DNA from: Cellulomonas soli
GTDB taxonomy: Bacteria > Actinomycetota > Actinomycetes > Actinomycetales > Cellulomonadaceae
NCBI RefSeq assembly: GCF_013409305.1
Contig: NZ_JACBZJ010000001.1
Location: 3,968,001 to 4,032,000, forward strand
Direction of reading: 5' to 3'
Length of the DNA stretch: 64,000 nucleotides
The notes beneath the pieces are model-generated. The model was not told the origin of the DNA. It saw only the letters and a list, made by a program, of their open reading frames with translations, and did no database searches. Positions 41,272 to 55,178 of the stretch are shown here, piece after piece (the stretch's first letter is position 1; each line of letters opens with the position of its first letter). The position numbers and the translations under genes were made by a program.

Positions 41272-42315
41272 TCAGCCGCCGATCGCCGCCGGGACGACCA
41301 GCTCGGGAACGCTCGAACCGTCGACCCGTTCGCCGCGGTCGACCGCGTCCCACGCGGCCGCGCACGCGACGCGCACCACGTCCAGGAGCTGCGACGCGCT
41401 GTCGCGCGGTCCGTCGAGCTGCAGGGCACCGTCGACCACGCGCGCGGAACCGGACCGGCAGGTCCACCACCCGTGCGCCGCGGGCACCGGTTCGGGGTGC
41501 GGCTCGAGCAGGCTGCGCAGGTCGGCACCGATGTAGTGCGGGCGCTCACCGGGCTGTGCGAGCACGTCGTCCCGCGCCGAGCTGACGCCCGTCAGCACGT
41601 GCAGACCGGCGAACCCGCCCGCGCGTGCCCCTGCGAGGTCGGTGTCGAGCCGGTCCCCGACCACCAGGACCTCGCGCGCGCCGGCCCTCTCGACGGCCAT
41701 GTGGTACATCGCCGGCGAGGGCTTCCCCGCGCTGTCGGGCGTGACACCGGTCGCCGCCCGCACCGCCCCCACGAGCGAGCCGTTCCCGGGTGCCATCCCC
41801 CGGGCGGTCGGCAGGCTCAGGTCCAGGTTCGAGGCCACGTACCAGGCGCCGCGCTCGACCGCGTAGGCGGCCTCGGCCAGCTGCGCCCAGCCCACCTCGG
41901 GGGCGAACCCCTGGACGACCGCGTCCGGCGCGTCATCGGCGGACGTGACCACCACGAAGCCCGCGGCCCGCACGGCAGTCACCAGCCCGGCTCCTCCGAC
42001 CACCAGGACGGAGGAGCCGGGGGCGAGCCGGTCGGCCAGGAGACGTGCGGCTGCCTGGGCAGCCGTCATGACCTCCTCGGGCTCGGTCGGGATACCCAGC
42101 CCCGACAGCTGGCTCGCCACCGACTCCGGCTCGCGCGAGGCGTTGTTGGTGACGAACACCAGCCGCATGCCGAGCGCTCGCGCACCCCCGAGCCCGGTGG
42201 ACGCGCCGTCGATCGGCTCGTGCCCCCGGTACGCGACACCGTCGAGGTCGACGAGCGCCAGGTCGTAGCGCGCAGCGAGCGGGACGTCGGACCCGATCAA
42301 CCCCGCTGCGGTCAT
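41272..42315 (-). CDS. HAD-IIA family sugar/nucleotide phosphatase (NagD/PGP-like)
   Basis: A 347-residue HAD hydrolase. Motif I DLALVDLDGVAYRGHEPI lies near residue 22, and VFVTNNASREPESVASQL is motif II with the HAD-IIA cap entry. KPSPAMYHMAVERAGA and VLVVGDRLDTDLAGARAGG are motifs III and IV. The final 90 residues are a C-terminal extension not needed for catalysis. Actinobacterial relatives include glycerol-3-phosphate phosphatase Rv1692, which has the same neighbourhood. ATGA overlap with the TPR gene. Confidence 0.87.
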   Translation of the reverse strand: MTAAGLIGSDVPLAARYDLALVDLDGVAYRGHEPIDGASTGLGGARALGMRLVFVTNNASREPESVASQLSGLGIPTEPEEVMTAAQAAARLLADRLAPGSSVLVVGGAGLVTAVRAAGFVVVTSADDAPDAVVQGFAPEVGWAQLAEAAYAVERGAWYVASNLDLSLPTARGMAPGNGSLVGAVRAATGVTPDSAGKPSPAMYHMAVERAGAREVLVVGDRLDTDLAGARAGGFAGLHVLTGVSSARDDVLAQPGERPHYIGADLRSLLEPHPEPVPAAHGWWTCRSGSARVVDGALQLDGPRDSASQLLDVVRVACAAAWDAVDRGERVDGSSVPELVVPAAIGG

Positions 42316-44693
42316 CGCTCGTCCCCCTCCACCTCGTCGGCCTCGGCCTCGGGCGCCGTCGGCGCGGCCTCGACGTCGGACTCGTCCACCTCCGGCTCGG
42401 CGTCGGCGTCGGGCGCGTGGACCTCGTCGACGTGGCCGGCCTGCTCCACGTCCCCGTCGGCCTCGACCTCGACCTCGACGGAACCGTCCGGCTCGTCGGT
42501 GTCCTCCGCCTCGTCTGCCAGGTCGAACACGACGACCTCGTCCTCCTCCTCGACGTCACCGGCGGCCTCGGCGAGCTGGCTCGCCGAGTACGGCGCGAGC
42601 TCGGCCTGCGCCTCGTCACCGCGGCCCGCGGCCTCGAGCGCGACCGCGCGGGCCTGCGCCACGCGGATCTGCTGCACGCCGGTCGCGGCACGCACGACAG
42701 GGGTCGCCAGCGTCGCCACGGCAGCCTCGGACTGCCCGAGGTCCAGCCGCGCTCCGCTGACGACCATCGCGAGCTCGACCTGCGCGTCCGGATCGAGCGA
42801 CGCAGCCTCCGGCTCCTGCGCGAGGGCGAGCGCACGTTCGGGACGTCCCAGACCCCGCTCGCAGTCCGCCATGACGGGCAGGTGCTCCGACGAACCGTTG
42901 AGCCGCCGGACCGTGCGCAGCTCGCGCAGCGCCTCGGCGTACCGTCCCGTGCGATAGGCCGCCAGACCGGCTGCCTCACGTACGACGTCGACACGCCCTC
43001 CACGGCTCACGGCAGCCTGCGCGTGCTCGTACGCCAGCTCCGGGTCCTCGTCGAGCAGACGCCCCACCATGACCAGGTGACGGCCGACGCGGTCGGCGTT
43101 CTCCTTGCTGAGCGTCCGCAGCCTGCCCCGGACATCCCGCGAGAGCTCACCGAACACGACGTCCTCGGGGATCTCCGGCCCCTGCACCCGCTGGTCTTGC
43201 GGCGCGCGGGTGGATCGCTCCTCGCCGGAACCGCGAAGCGGCCTGGGCCCACGGGCAGCAGGTCCCGAACCGAAGGACGCGGACCGGTCCGGCGTCCGAC
43301 GCGACCGATCGTCACCGCGGGCCGGACCCGCGACGCCACGATCAGGACGGTCCGGGCGCGTCCACGCGGATGTGCCGTCGCGCGCCTCCCGCGCCTGCCA
43401 CGCGGCCGCCGGTCGTCCCGATCCCTGGTCACGACCGCGAGACGGCGTCCGAACGTCACCGTCGCGTCCGCTTGCAGGACGAGCAGGGCGGTCACCGGCA
43501 GGGCGTGCTCCGCGGGCGCGATCGTCCGTCCCGTAGGCCGGTCGCCCGCCGGGCTCGAATCCACCGCGGGAGCCGCCACGGCTCCCACCCGCGTCGCCGC
43601 CGCGTGCGTCCGGACGGCCCGCGCGACCGGCGCCTCCCGAACGGGCGCCGTTCGCGTCGCCGGACCGCCCGTACTCGCCGGGTCCCGTGCGACGAGGAGC
43701 GCCAGAGGTGTCCTCACCCCGACGCGGACCAGCTCCGCGCGCGCCGGAGGGCCGCTCGGACCAGCCGCGAGCACTCGCGCCGCCGCGCTCGTCCGGACGG
43801 CTCGACCGCTCCGGACGGCCAGCACCATACGGACGATCGGTTCCCGGACCTGAACGACCGGTGCGCTCCGAACGATCGGGGCGCGAACGATCCGAGCGAT
43901 CGGGACCAGAACGGTCGGAGAACCCCCCGGGCGAACGTCGCTCGTCACCGCGCGACGCAGGAACGGACCCGCGTCCCGCCCCGTAGCCCGCAGAGCGTGC
44001 CCCGGCTCCCGAGGGACGCTCCGTCCCGCTGCGGTCCGAGCCGCCCCATGCCCCGCGGGACGCGTCGCGCGCCTGGGACGTCCCCGTCCCCCGCGGACCG
44101 CCCGAACGAGGGCCGGTCCACGGCTCACGCTGGTCGGAACCACCGCGACCACCGCGGTCCTCACGCGCCCACGGTCCGCGTGCCTCCCCTGCGATCGGTC
44201 GACGACGTGCCGGCGCGTCGTCGCGCCGGCCGGCGCGCGGCCTGTCCGGCTCGCCCCATCCGCTTCCGGCTCGTCGGTCCGCCGTACCCGGACGCTCGCG
44301 ACGAACGTCTCGCTCCTGCCCCGCCGGAGCGCCCCACGAGCCGCCCCGCGCGCCCGACGACGGCCGGTCGCCGCCGGGCGCTCCCCGCCGCGCAGCCCCG
44401 GAGCCACCGCCACTCTGCCACCCGGAGGAACCGCCCTGCGGCCTCCCCGACGAGCTCGGGCCCCGGTACCCGCCGTCCCGCGAGGGACGAGCTTCGCCGG
44501 AACCGCCGCGGGTCCCCCCACCGTACGAACGTGTCGCGTCAGGACGCCCCTCGCGAGACGGAGGCGTCGAGCGCCCTCGATCGCCTGCTCCCCGCGGGCC
44601 GGAACCGCCCCGGGGGGCGGCGCCTTCGCTGTCACGTCGGGTCCTGCCGTCACGCTCGTCGTCAGGCCTGCGCCCGCGGTACTCGCTGTTCAT
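42312..44693 (-). CDS. TPR-type protein with a long Arg/Gly/Ser-rich disordered N-terminus
   Basis: A 793-residue protein in three parts. Residues 1 to about 500 are low-complexity, rich in Arg, Gly, Ser, Asp and Pro, with many RSD/DRS, GG and RG steps. About 500-710 is an ordered helical domain (IPEDVVFGELSRDVRGRLRTLSKENADRVG, then YAEALRELRTVRRL) of TPR type. About 710-793 is a strongly acidic tail. The C-terminal domain corresponds to Rv1691-like proteins in the same neighbourhood. The opposite charges at the two ends suggest binding to RNA or self-association. Function is unknown. It is the first gene after the rRNA operon terminator on the same strand. Confidence 0.8.
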   Translation of the reverse strand: MNSEYRGRRPDDERDGRTRRDSEGAAPRGGSGPRGAGDRGRSTPPSREGRPDATRSYGGGTRGGSGEARPSRDGGYRGPSSSGRPQGGSSGWQSGGGSGAARRGAPGGDRPSSGARGGSWGAPAGQERDVRRERPGTADRRAGSGWGEPDRPRAGRRDDAPARRRPIAGEARGPWAREDRGGRGGSDQREPWTGPRSGGPRGTGTSQARDASRGAWGGSDRSGTERPSGAGARSAGYGAGRGSVPASRGDERRSPGGFSDRSGPDRSDRSRPDRSERTGRSGPGTDRPYGAGRPERSSRPDERGGASARGWSERPSGARGAGPRRGEDTSGAPRRTGPGEYGRSGDANGARSGGAGRAGRPDARGGDAGGSRGGSRGGFEPGGRPAYGTDDRARGARPAGDRPARPASGRDGDVRTPSRGRDQGSGRPAAAWQAREARDGTSAWTRPDRPDRGVAGPARGDDRSRRTPDRSASFGSGPAARGPRPLRGSGEERSTRAPQDQRVQGPEIPEDVVFGELSRDVRGRLRTLSKENADRVGRHLVMVGRLLDEDPELAYEHAQAAVSRGGRVDVVREAAGLAAYRTGRYAEALRELRTVRRLNGSSEHLPVMADCERGLGRPERALALAQEPEAASLDPDAQVELAMVVSGARLDLGQSEAAVATLATPVVRAATGVQQIRVAQARAVALEAAGRGDEAQAELAPYSASQLAEAAGDVEEEDEVVVFDLADEAEDTDEPDGSVEVEVEADGDVEQAGHVDEVHAPDADAEPEVDESDVEAAPTAPEAEADEVEGDER

Positions 44694-44986
44694 CTGTGGG
44701 TCTCCTCATCGCGGGACGTCCGCGTTCCATGGTCTCATTCCGCGCGCCGCGGTCCCACCCCCGGCCCCGACCCGCGCGGGTGACGCCCCACACAGGTCGT
44801 CACCGCGTCGTCGAACCGCAGGCACCCCACCGCGCGCACATCCAGCCGCGTCCGACTGGCCACCCGGGGATACCCCGCGACAGCCCGGAACGTTCGGCCG
44901 TGTGCGCTGAGCCGCGGCTCTGCTGGTGACAGGCCCGCATTCACCACGAGGACGATCCTCACAGGGCTGGGCGGTTCTGGGGAAAC
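44694..44986. other. Intergenic region between the TPR gene and the rRNA terminator
   Basis: About 290 bp with no tRNA and no convincing gene. A weak leftward ORF (44735-44998) enters the rRNA terminator and lacks a recognised family, so I do not call it. This region should contain the promoter of the leftward TPR-HAD run, but I could not pick a clear one. Confidence 0.4.
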
Positions 44987-45024
44987 ACGAAGAGCCACCC
45001 CTTTTCAGGGATGGCTCTTCGTGA
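44987..45024 (-). terminator. rRNA operon terminator
   Basis: CACGAAGAGCCA and TGGCTCTTCGTG form a perfect 12-bp stem, extended by CCC/GGG, and are followed on the minus strand by TTTCCCC. It lies a few bases beyond the 5S 3-prime end and fits an intrinsic terminator. Confidence 0.85.
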
Positions 45025-45029
45025 ATGGT

Positions 45030-45147
45030 GTCCGGCGGCGTCCTACTCTCCCACACCCTGGCGAGTGCAGTACCATCGGCGCTGAAGGGCTTAGCTTCCG
45101 GGTTCGGAATGGGACCGGGCGTTTCCCCTTCGCTATGACCGCCGTAA
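45030..45147 (-). rRNA. rrf: 5S ribosomal RNA
   Basis: The minus strand reads GTTACGGCGGTCATAGCGAA at the 5-prime end, has the conserved CCCATTCCGAACCCGGAAGC core, and ends in GGGAGAGTAGGACGCCGCCG. Ends are estimated to within a few bases. It follows the 23S gene with the usual short spacer. Confidence 0.93.
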
Positions 45148-45192
45148 CGTTGTCGAGTTGTCAAACGGGTTCCCGTTCGTCTCTCGGGAACC

Positions 45193-45206
45193 GCACAGTG
45201 GACGCG
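45193..45206 (-). repeat. Distal arm of the pre-23S processing stem
   Basis: GCACAGTGGACGCG is the exact reverse complement of CGCGTCCACTGTGC at 48357-48370. The arms flank 23S rRNA and would pair in the precursor for RNase III-type cleavage. Confidence 0.75.
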
Positions 45207-45227
45207 TAGCAATGAATGAAGTGGTGA

Positions 45228-48335
<3,108 letters not shown>

Positions 48336-48356
48336 AAGATCATTCAAAAAGATGCT

Positions 48357-48370
48357 CGCGTCCACTGTGC
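48357..48370 (-). repeat. Proximal arm of the pre-23S processing stem
   Basis: CGCGTCCACTGTGC pairs over all 14 bases with 45193-45206. The adjoining AGTTCTCAAG at 48371-48380 is shared with the 16S leader. Confidence 0.75.
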
Positions 48371-48647
48371 AGTTCTCAAGCTACGACCGGCTCCCACCCT
48401 CCCCGGCGCCTACCTTCCACCCCACAGGGCACAAGACGGTTCATCCGGACCAGGCGGGCCCGCAGGCCCGAACACCAGAACACCACCCCTCAGGGCGACA
48501 CCCGGCGCTCAGCCCCGAGACAACAACCACAAAGGCTGTTCCCTCAGGACCCAACAGCGTGCCAGGCCGACCCACCCACCAGCAGACATCCGTTCCCACC
48601 CGCACCGAAGCGCGACGTACTAGGAGCTGCCGACAGACAAGCCGGCC

Positions 48648-48657
48648 GTAGTCGATG
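48648..48657 (-). repeat. Distal arm of the pre-16S processing stem
   Basis: GTAGTCGATG is the exact reverse complement of CATCGACTAC at 50476-50485 in the leader upstream of 16S. Confidence 0.55.
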
Positions 48658-48752
48658 TTCCACCCTTGAGCACCACCCCCAGCTCGTTCGGCCAGGGCGT
48701 GGGCCTGGACAACTCGCACCCCCCATGACAGGGACTACAGCTGCCAGATGCT

Positions 48753-50283
<1,531 letters not shown>

Positions 50284-50566
50284 GTCTACATGGCACCCCA
50301 CCACCGAAGCGGTGAAGCAACCGACACACGAAACGGTCCGAAGACCAATCAGATTCGGCTTCAAAAAGACCCTCTCCCACGGAGGTAGGAAAGAGCCCAA
50401 TCTCAACCAAGACTCACCACACCCTCACACCCCACCGAAACCGGCAAGACGATCAAGCACGATGAACCATCTTGGCATCGACTACTTGGCACACTGTTGA
50501 GTTCTCAAGGAACAGACGCGCATCCGCTGAGGCCTTGCGGCCGGCCCGGAGGCTTTGTCGTTCTCA
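50284..50566 (-). other. rRNA operon leader
   Basis: About 280 bp of transcribed leader. It includes the 16S stem arm (50476-50485) and an actinobacterial antitermination-like element: AGTTCTCAAG at 50500-50509, preceded by CACTGTTG, nearly identical to the copy before 23S. Confidence 0.6.
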
Positions 50567-50597
50567 ATCTTAGCAGATCTTCTCGGCTTCTTGTCAA
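50567..50597 (-). promoter_or_regulatory. rRNA operon promoter
   Basis: On the minus strand TTGACA (50592-50597) is a perfect -35, and TAAGAT (50567-50572) is a good -10, separated by 19 nt. The long spacer is the only weak point. It is about 284 nt upstream of mature 16S. Confidence 0.55.
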
Positions 50598-50963
50598 TTC
50601 GCGTTTCTGCGAGACAATCGCTTTCGTTGATCCCTGCTCTGCGATTCACCGGAGCGAATCTCGAGCGGTTCCGAACCATATCCTATCTTTCGGCTGATCG
50701 CATTTCCGCGATCGGTCGACCTCCAGGGGCCCGACCCGCGCCTGTTGGCGAGACGCGAAGAGCGCCTCGTACCAAGCATTCGGGGTTGGTCCGCCTGCCG
50801 GGACCAGTCACCCGGGCGAGGCCCGCGGTGTCTGTTCCTCCCTGCCGGGCGAACTCCGAGAACATTACGCGGGTGTTGCGGCGGGCGCAAATCGCGGCCG
50901 GGTGACTCCTGTCGCCGGCCGTCCCGAGCCCGTGCCGCGCACCGGACGGACCACCCATGGGCC
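50598..50963. other. Region upstream of the rRNA promoter
   Basis: About 365 bp between the rRNA promoter and the tyrS terminator. The strand composition is less GC-rich near 50600-50720, as expected for upstream promoter DNA. I see no gene or clear second promoter. Confidence 0.4.
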
Positions 50964-51003
50964 CTGCCGGGTGCCCGGCGACGGAGGCACGGGCACCCGG
51001 CAG
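50964..51003 (-). terminator. tyrS terminator
   Basis: CTGCCGGGTGCCCG and CGGGCACCCGGCAG make a perfect 14-bp stem with a 12-nt loop, 10 nt after the tyrS stop. It has no U-tract, which is common in this GC range. It should insulate the rRNA promoter from tyrS transcription. Confidence 0.75.
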
Positions 51004-51013
51004 GCGAGGCCGA

Positions 51014-52276
51014 TCAGGCCTCGGAGTCGACCACGGCCAGCGTGCGCTTGCCGCGGCGGAGCACCGCCCAGCGACCGTGCAGCAGGTCGTCGGCGCCGAG
51101 CACCGCGTCCTCGCCGGCGACCCGCTCGTTGTTGACCGACGCGCCGCCCTCACCGATCGCCCGCCGTGCCTCCGCCTTGCTGCGGACGACACCCGTCGCG
51201 GCGAGCAGGTCGGAGATGAGGTCCCCCGGGGCCCCCGCTGCGCGGGGCAGCTCCGCGACGGCTGCGGCGAGCGTCGAGGGGTCCAGCTCGCTCAACGAGC
51301 CGCGGCCGAACAGCGCGCGGCTCGCCGCCACCACCTTGTCGGCCGCATCGACGCCGTGGACCAACGACGTGATGTCGTGCGCGAGCACCCGCTGGGCCTC
51401 GCGCGCAGCGGGTCGCTCGCGCACGGCCTCGGCGAGCTCCTCGATCTGCTCCTGGGTGCGGAAGGTGAAGACCTTCAGGTAGCGGACCACATCGGCGTCC
51501 TCGGCGTTGAGCCAGAACTGGTAGAAGGCGTAAGGGCTCGTCATCTGCGGGTCCAGCCAGACCGTGCCCGTCTCCGTCTTGCCGAACTTGGTGCCGTCGG
51601 CCTTCGTGATGAGCGGGGTCGTGACCGCGTGCGCCGTGGTGCCCTCGACCTTCCGGATCAGCTCGACACCGGAGAGCAGGTTGCCCCACTGGTCGTTGCC
51701 GCCCGTCTGCAGGCTCACGCCGTACCTGCGGTGCAGCTCCAGGAAGTCCATGCCCTGCAGGATCTGGTAGCTGAACTCCGTGAAGCTGATGCCCTGGTCG
51801 CTGTTGAGCCGACGCGCCACGGTGTCCTTGGCCAGCATCGTGCCCAGGCGGTAGTGCTGACCCACGTCCCGCAGGAAGTCGATCGCGGACAGCGACGCCG
51901 TCCAGTCAAGGTTGTTCACCATCGTGGCCGGGTTCGGGCCGTCGAAGCGCAGGAGCGGTGCGATCTGCGCGTGGATCCGGTCCACCCAGCCCCGGACGAC
52001 CTCCGGCTCGTTGAGCGTGCGCTCACCGGTCATCTTCGGGTCGCCGATCAGGCCCGTCGCGCCGCCCACCAGACCGAAGGCCCGGTGCCCGGCGTCCTGG
52101 AAGCGACGCACGGTGAGGATCTGCACGAGGTTGCCGATGTGCAGGCTCGGCGCGGTCGGGTCGAAGCCGCAGTACAGACCGACCGGACCTGCGTCGAGCG
52201 CGGTGCGCAACGCGTCGAGCTCGGTCGACTGCGCGATCAGACCGCGCCAGGCCAGCTCGTCGAGGATGTGGTTCAC
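51014..52276 (-). CDS. tyrS: Tyrosyl-tRNA synthetase
   Basis: A 420-residue class I aminoacyl-tRNA synthetase. The HIGH-type motif is PSLHIGNLVQ, the tyrosine pocket is in GVSLQTGGNDQWGN, and the KMSKS-equivalent is KFGKTETG. An S4-like domain closes the protein (GEGGASVNNERV). Length is standard. tyrS next to mpg and near argH is a conserved actinobacterial order. Confidence 0.97.
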   Translation of the reverse strand: MNHILDELAWRGLIAQSTELDALRTALDAGPVGLYCGFDPTAPSLHIGNLVQILTVRRFQDAGHRAFGLVGGATGLIGDPKMTGERTLNEPEVVRGWVDRIHAQIAPLLRFDGPNPATMVNNLDWTASLSAIDFLRDVGQHYRLGTMLAKDTVARRLNSDQGISFTEFSYQILQGMDFLELHRRYGVSLQTGGNDQWGNLLSGVELIRKVEGTTAHAVTTPLITKADGTKFGKTETGTVWLDPQMTSPYAFYQFWLNAEDADVVRYLKVFTFRTQEQIEELAEAVRERPAAREAQRVLAHDITSLVHGVDAADKVVAASRALFGRGSLSELDPSTLAAAVAELPRAAGAPGDLISDLLAATGVVRSKAEARRAIGEGGASVNNERVAGEDAVLGADDLLHGRWAVLRRGKRTLAVVDSEA

Positions 52277-52337
52277 AGGGAGATCTCCAGGGTGGTGTCG
52301 TCGGGCCGCAGCGGCGGCCGCAGGCGTGCGGGTCGCG

Positions 52338-53066
52338 TCAGGCCGACGTCGTCGCCCCTCGCGGGGCGTCTACCGACGCCGGCGACCGATAGGCGGGCCG
52401 GTACGCAGACACGGTGCTCTCGCTCGTCAGCCAGTAGCGCCACGGGTGGGTGCCACCGTCACCGCCCGCGCCCGAGACCCCGACACGCGGTCCGCTGGCG
52501 TGCGGGGGGCGGACCGCCTGCTCGCGGCGGTGCAGCACGACGGCGCCACCCGCCTCGGTCAGGTCCGCACCGTTGGCACGCAGGTCCAGGCCGAGGCACA
52601 CGGCCAGACGCGCGGGGCCGCGCGCGAGCTGACGGTCGGAGTCGACCACACCGACCTGCTCACGGCGGTGGCGCGCCAGGTCGGCGCCCTCGACCACCTC
52701 GGCGGCGCGCAGCAGCACCGCTGCAGGTCGACCGGTCGGCTCGGCCACCACGTTCAGGCAGTGGTGCAACCCCAGGTGCCGGTAGACGTACAGGCGACCC
52801 GGCTCGGCGAACATCACCGCGTTGCGGGCCGTACGGCCGCGGAACGCATGAGACCCCGGGTCGGTGGCCCCGCCGTAGGCCTCGACCTCGGTCAGCCGGA
52901 CGGTGACGTCACCCTCGGACGAGCGCGCCGTGACGTAGGCGTCGAGCAGGTTGAGCGCCACCTCGTGCACGTCGCGGGCGTACCAGACGCGCGCCGGCAC
53001 GGCCATGACGGCACCCGGGGTCGCCGCGTCGGGCACCCCCGGGGGCATCGGCTGCTCGCGGGTCAC
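52338..53066 (-). CDS. mpg: DNA-3-methyladenine glycosylase (AAG/MPG family)
   Basis: A 242-residue alkylbase DNA glycosylase. LTEVEAYGGATDPGSHAFRG contains the catalytic Glu, with VMFAEPGRLYVYRHLGLHHC and RGPARLAVCLGL following. The GTG at 53066 has AGGA at a suitable distance. An in-frame GTG at 53084 is possible. It is upstream of tyrS by 61 bp on the same strand. Confidence 0.92.
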   Translation of the reverse strand: MTREQPMPPGVPDAATPGAVMAVPARVWYARDVHEVALNLLDAYVTARSSEGDVTVRLTEVEAYGGATDPGSHAFRGRTARNAVMFAEPGRLYVYRHLGLHHCLNVVAEPTGRPAAVLLRAAEVVEGADLARHRREQVGVVDSDRQLARGPARLAVCLGLDLRANGADLTEAGGAVVLHRREQAVRPPHASGPRVGVSGAGGDGGTHPWRYWLTSESTVSAYRPAYRSPASVDAPRGATTSA

Positions 53067-53197
53067 AGGCCCATCCTGCCGCACCGGCCCCCGGACCCGC
53101 CCGGTACGGCCGCGACCTGGTCACGCCGGCGCCCGCGACCGCCGGACCCGCGAGCGCAGGCCACCTCGAGCACCGGAGGTCGCGCGGCGGCACTCCC

Positions 53198-53797
53198 TCA
53201 GGAGGACGTGCCGGTGATGCGGCCCAGGGCGTCGAGACGGACGTCGGCACGCTGCGCGGTCCGCTCGGCGGCGAAGTGCCGGGCCTCGTCCTCCATCCAC
53301 GTCAACCACTGCGGTCGGGCGCCCTCACCGTCGCGGTCCAGCCCTCGACGCAGGCGCAGGTCTCGTGGCGCCTCGACCCAGACGCGCAGCGAGACGACCG
53401 GGTCGCACGCCCGTCGAGCCGCACCGCACCCCTCGAGCACCAGCACCGCCGGGACGGGGACGTCGACCCACTCGGCGAAGGCACCCGTCGGCCAGTCGAA
53501 GCGTTGGAACCGGCCCGCGCGACCGCGCCGGACCGGCTCGAGCACCTGGGCCGTCAGGCGTGGCCACAACGAACCCTCAAGCCCGGACCACCCGGCGTAG
53601 AGGTCGTCCAGGTGCACGGCCTCGACCGCGCAGCCCTGCGCCCGCAGGTGCTCGGCCAGTCGCGCCGCCGTGGTCGTCTTGCCCGAGCCGGCGGGGCCGT
53701 CGATGCAGACGAGCCGGGTGCGACCCAGACGTGGCCGTGAGGCATGCACCCGGTCCGAGAGCACGCCCGGTGTCGCCGCGGCGTCGAGCCCCGCCAT
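53198..53797 (-). CDS. P-loop kinase of the uridine kinase-like family
   Basis: A 199-residue nucleoside/small-molecule kinase-like protein. Walker A is CIDGPAGSGKTTTAARL near residue 32, the Asp pair in AVEAVHLDDLYAGW fits the substrate-binding acid of uridine kinases, and FDWPTGAFAEW and LVLEGCGAA follow. The actual substrate is unknown. It could be the first gene of a short operon with mpg and tyrS, since the gap to mpg is 131 bp. Confidence 0.82.
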   Translation of the reverse strand: MAGLDAAATPGVLSDRVHASRPRLGRTRLVCIDGPAGSGKTTTAARLAEHLRAQGCAVEAVHLDDLYAGWSGLEGSLWPRLTAQVLEPVRRGRAGRFQRFDWPTGAFAEWVDVPVPAVLVLEGCGAARRACDPVVSLRVWVEAPRDLRLRRGLDRDGEGARPQWLTWMEDEARHFAAERTAQRADVRLDALGRITGTSS

Positions 53798-53903
53798 GCC
53801 GTCTCCTGTCGTCGACTCCCCCGGCGCCCGCCCGTCGAGCGGGACGCCGGGGACCAGTGTGCCGGTCGACGGGCTGGGGGCCGCGGCTCCGGTGCGCCTG
53901 AGC

Positions 53904-55172
53904 TCAGACGCGGAACGCCGACACGAGATCGTCGAGCCGGCCGAAGCCCGAGGACAGCTCGGTCACGACCACGCTCTCCTGCTCGAGCTCACGGGAGGTG
54001 GTCGCGGTCGAGTCCGCGACAGAGGACGTCCTGCTCGCGATCTCCCCGACACCCGATGCCGCCTCGGCGACACCCCGGGACATCTCCGCCGTCGTCGCGG
54101 TCTGCTCCTCGACCGCCGCCGCGATCGTCGACTGGTAGCTGCTGATCGCCGCGATGATCTCGGTGATCCGGCCGATCGAGTCGACCGCCGCCGTCGTGTC
54201 CGCCTGGATCGCGTCGATCCGACGGCCGATCTCCTCGGTCGCCCGGGCTGTCTCCCCCGCGAGCTCCTTGACCTCGCCCGCCACGACCGCGAAGCCCTTG
54301 CCCGCCTCGCCCGCGCGTGCCGCCTCGATCGTCGCGTTGAGGGCCAGCAGGTTCGTCTGCTCCGCGATGCTCGTGATCAGCCGCAGCACCGTGCCGATCT
54401 GCACGGAGGACTCGCCGAGCCTGCCGACCGTGGCGACCGCCTCACCGGCCACGCCCGAGGCGTCGGCAGCGACCTTGACGGCCTCGCTCGTGCTGCTCGC
54501 GATCTCCCGGATCGAGGCACCCATCTGCTCCGCGCCCGCAGCGACGGCCTGTACCGTCACCGAGACCTGACCGGCAGCGGACGCGACCGCCTGCGCCTCC
54601 TGCTCCATCCGACCGGAGGTGGAGGTCAGCTCCCGGTTGCCGTCCGCAAGGGCACGGGCACCACCGGACAGGGCGCCGACCTCGTGCGTCACGCCACCCA
54701 AGGACGCACGCAGGGCATCCAGACCCGAGTCGAGGGCCCGGCCCGCCACGCCGATCTGGTCGGCGTTGTCCAGGCGCGAACGCACCGTCAGGTCACCGCG
54801 CTCGACGGCCAGCGCGACCGTGACCATCCGGTCCAGCTCGCGGGTCATGGAGCGCGACCCGACCCGCGCCAACGAGAACCCGACGACGGCCGCGACGACC
54901 GCGAGCACCAGGAGCCAGGTCCGGGTCGAACGGGCCTGCTCCGTGAGCGCGGCGGCATCGCCGGACACGCGGGTCATCGCGTCGATGCCGCGCAGGGCCA
55001 CGACGACGGTCGTACCGAGCAGGACCACCATCACCGTGGCCAGCATGGCGACCTTGGCGCGCACACCCCGATCGGCGAACCAGCGTTGCACCCCGTTGAG
55101 CTCCGCCGAGTACGGCGGGACGTCGGGCTGGGACGGTGTGCGGACGGACGTGCTGCGGGCTGGGATGCCCAT
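53904..55172 (-). CDS. Methyl-accepting chemotaxis protein with almost no periplasmic domain
   Basis: A 422-residue chemoreceptor. Transmembrane helices lie at about residues 40-60 and 85-105, with only about 25 residues outside between them. A HAMP-like stretch ([22 protein letters not shown]) follows. The signalling domain has the hairpin tip [28 protein letters not shown], with the usual flanking coiled coils. No external sensing domain is present. GAGGAG precedes the ATG but sits inside a hairpin arm. No other che gene is in the window. Confidence 0.9.
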   Translation of the reverse strand: MGIPARSTSVRTPSQPDVPPYSAELNGVQRWFADRGVRAKVAMLATVMVVLLGTTVVVALRGIDAMTRVSGDAAALTEQARSTRTWLLVLAVVAAVVGFSLARVGSRSMTRELDRMVTVALAVERGDLTVRSRLDNADQIGVAGRALDSGLDALRASLGGVTHEVGALSGGARALADGNRELTSTSGRMEQEAQAVASAAGQVSVTVQAVAAGAEQMGASIREIASSTSEAVKVAADASGVAGEAVATVGRLGESSVQIGTVLRLITSIAEQTNLLALNATIEAARAGEAGKGFAVVAGEVKELAGETARATEEIGRRIDAIQADTTAAVDSIGRITEIIAAISSYQSTIAAAVEEQTATTAEMSRGVAEAASGVGEIASRTSSVADSTATTSRELEQESVVVTELSSGFGRLDDLVSAFRV

Positions 55173-55178
55173 CGGTCG

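Noticed and set aside
43007..44653. A 548-codon alternate frame in the TPR gene
   Set aside because: It exists because the Arg/Gly-rich DNA lacks stops in more than one frame. Only the 793-residue frame has the ordered TPR domain and the overlap with the HAD gene.
44735..44998. A possible 87-codon leftward gene between the TPR gene and 5S rRNA
   Set aside because: It starts within the rRNA terminator and has Arg/Pro-rich non-motif composition. Most likely not a gene.
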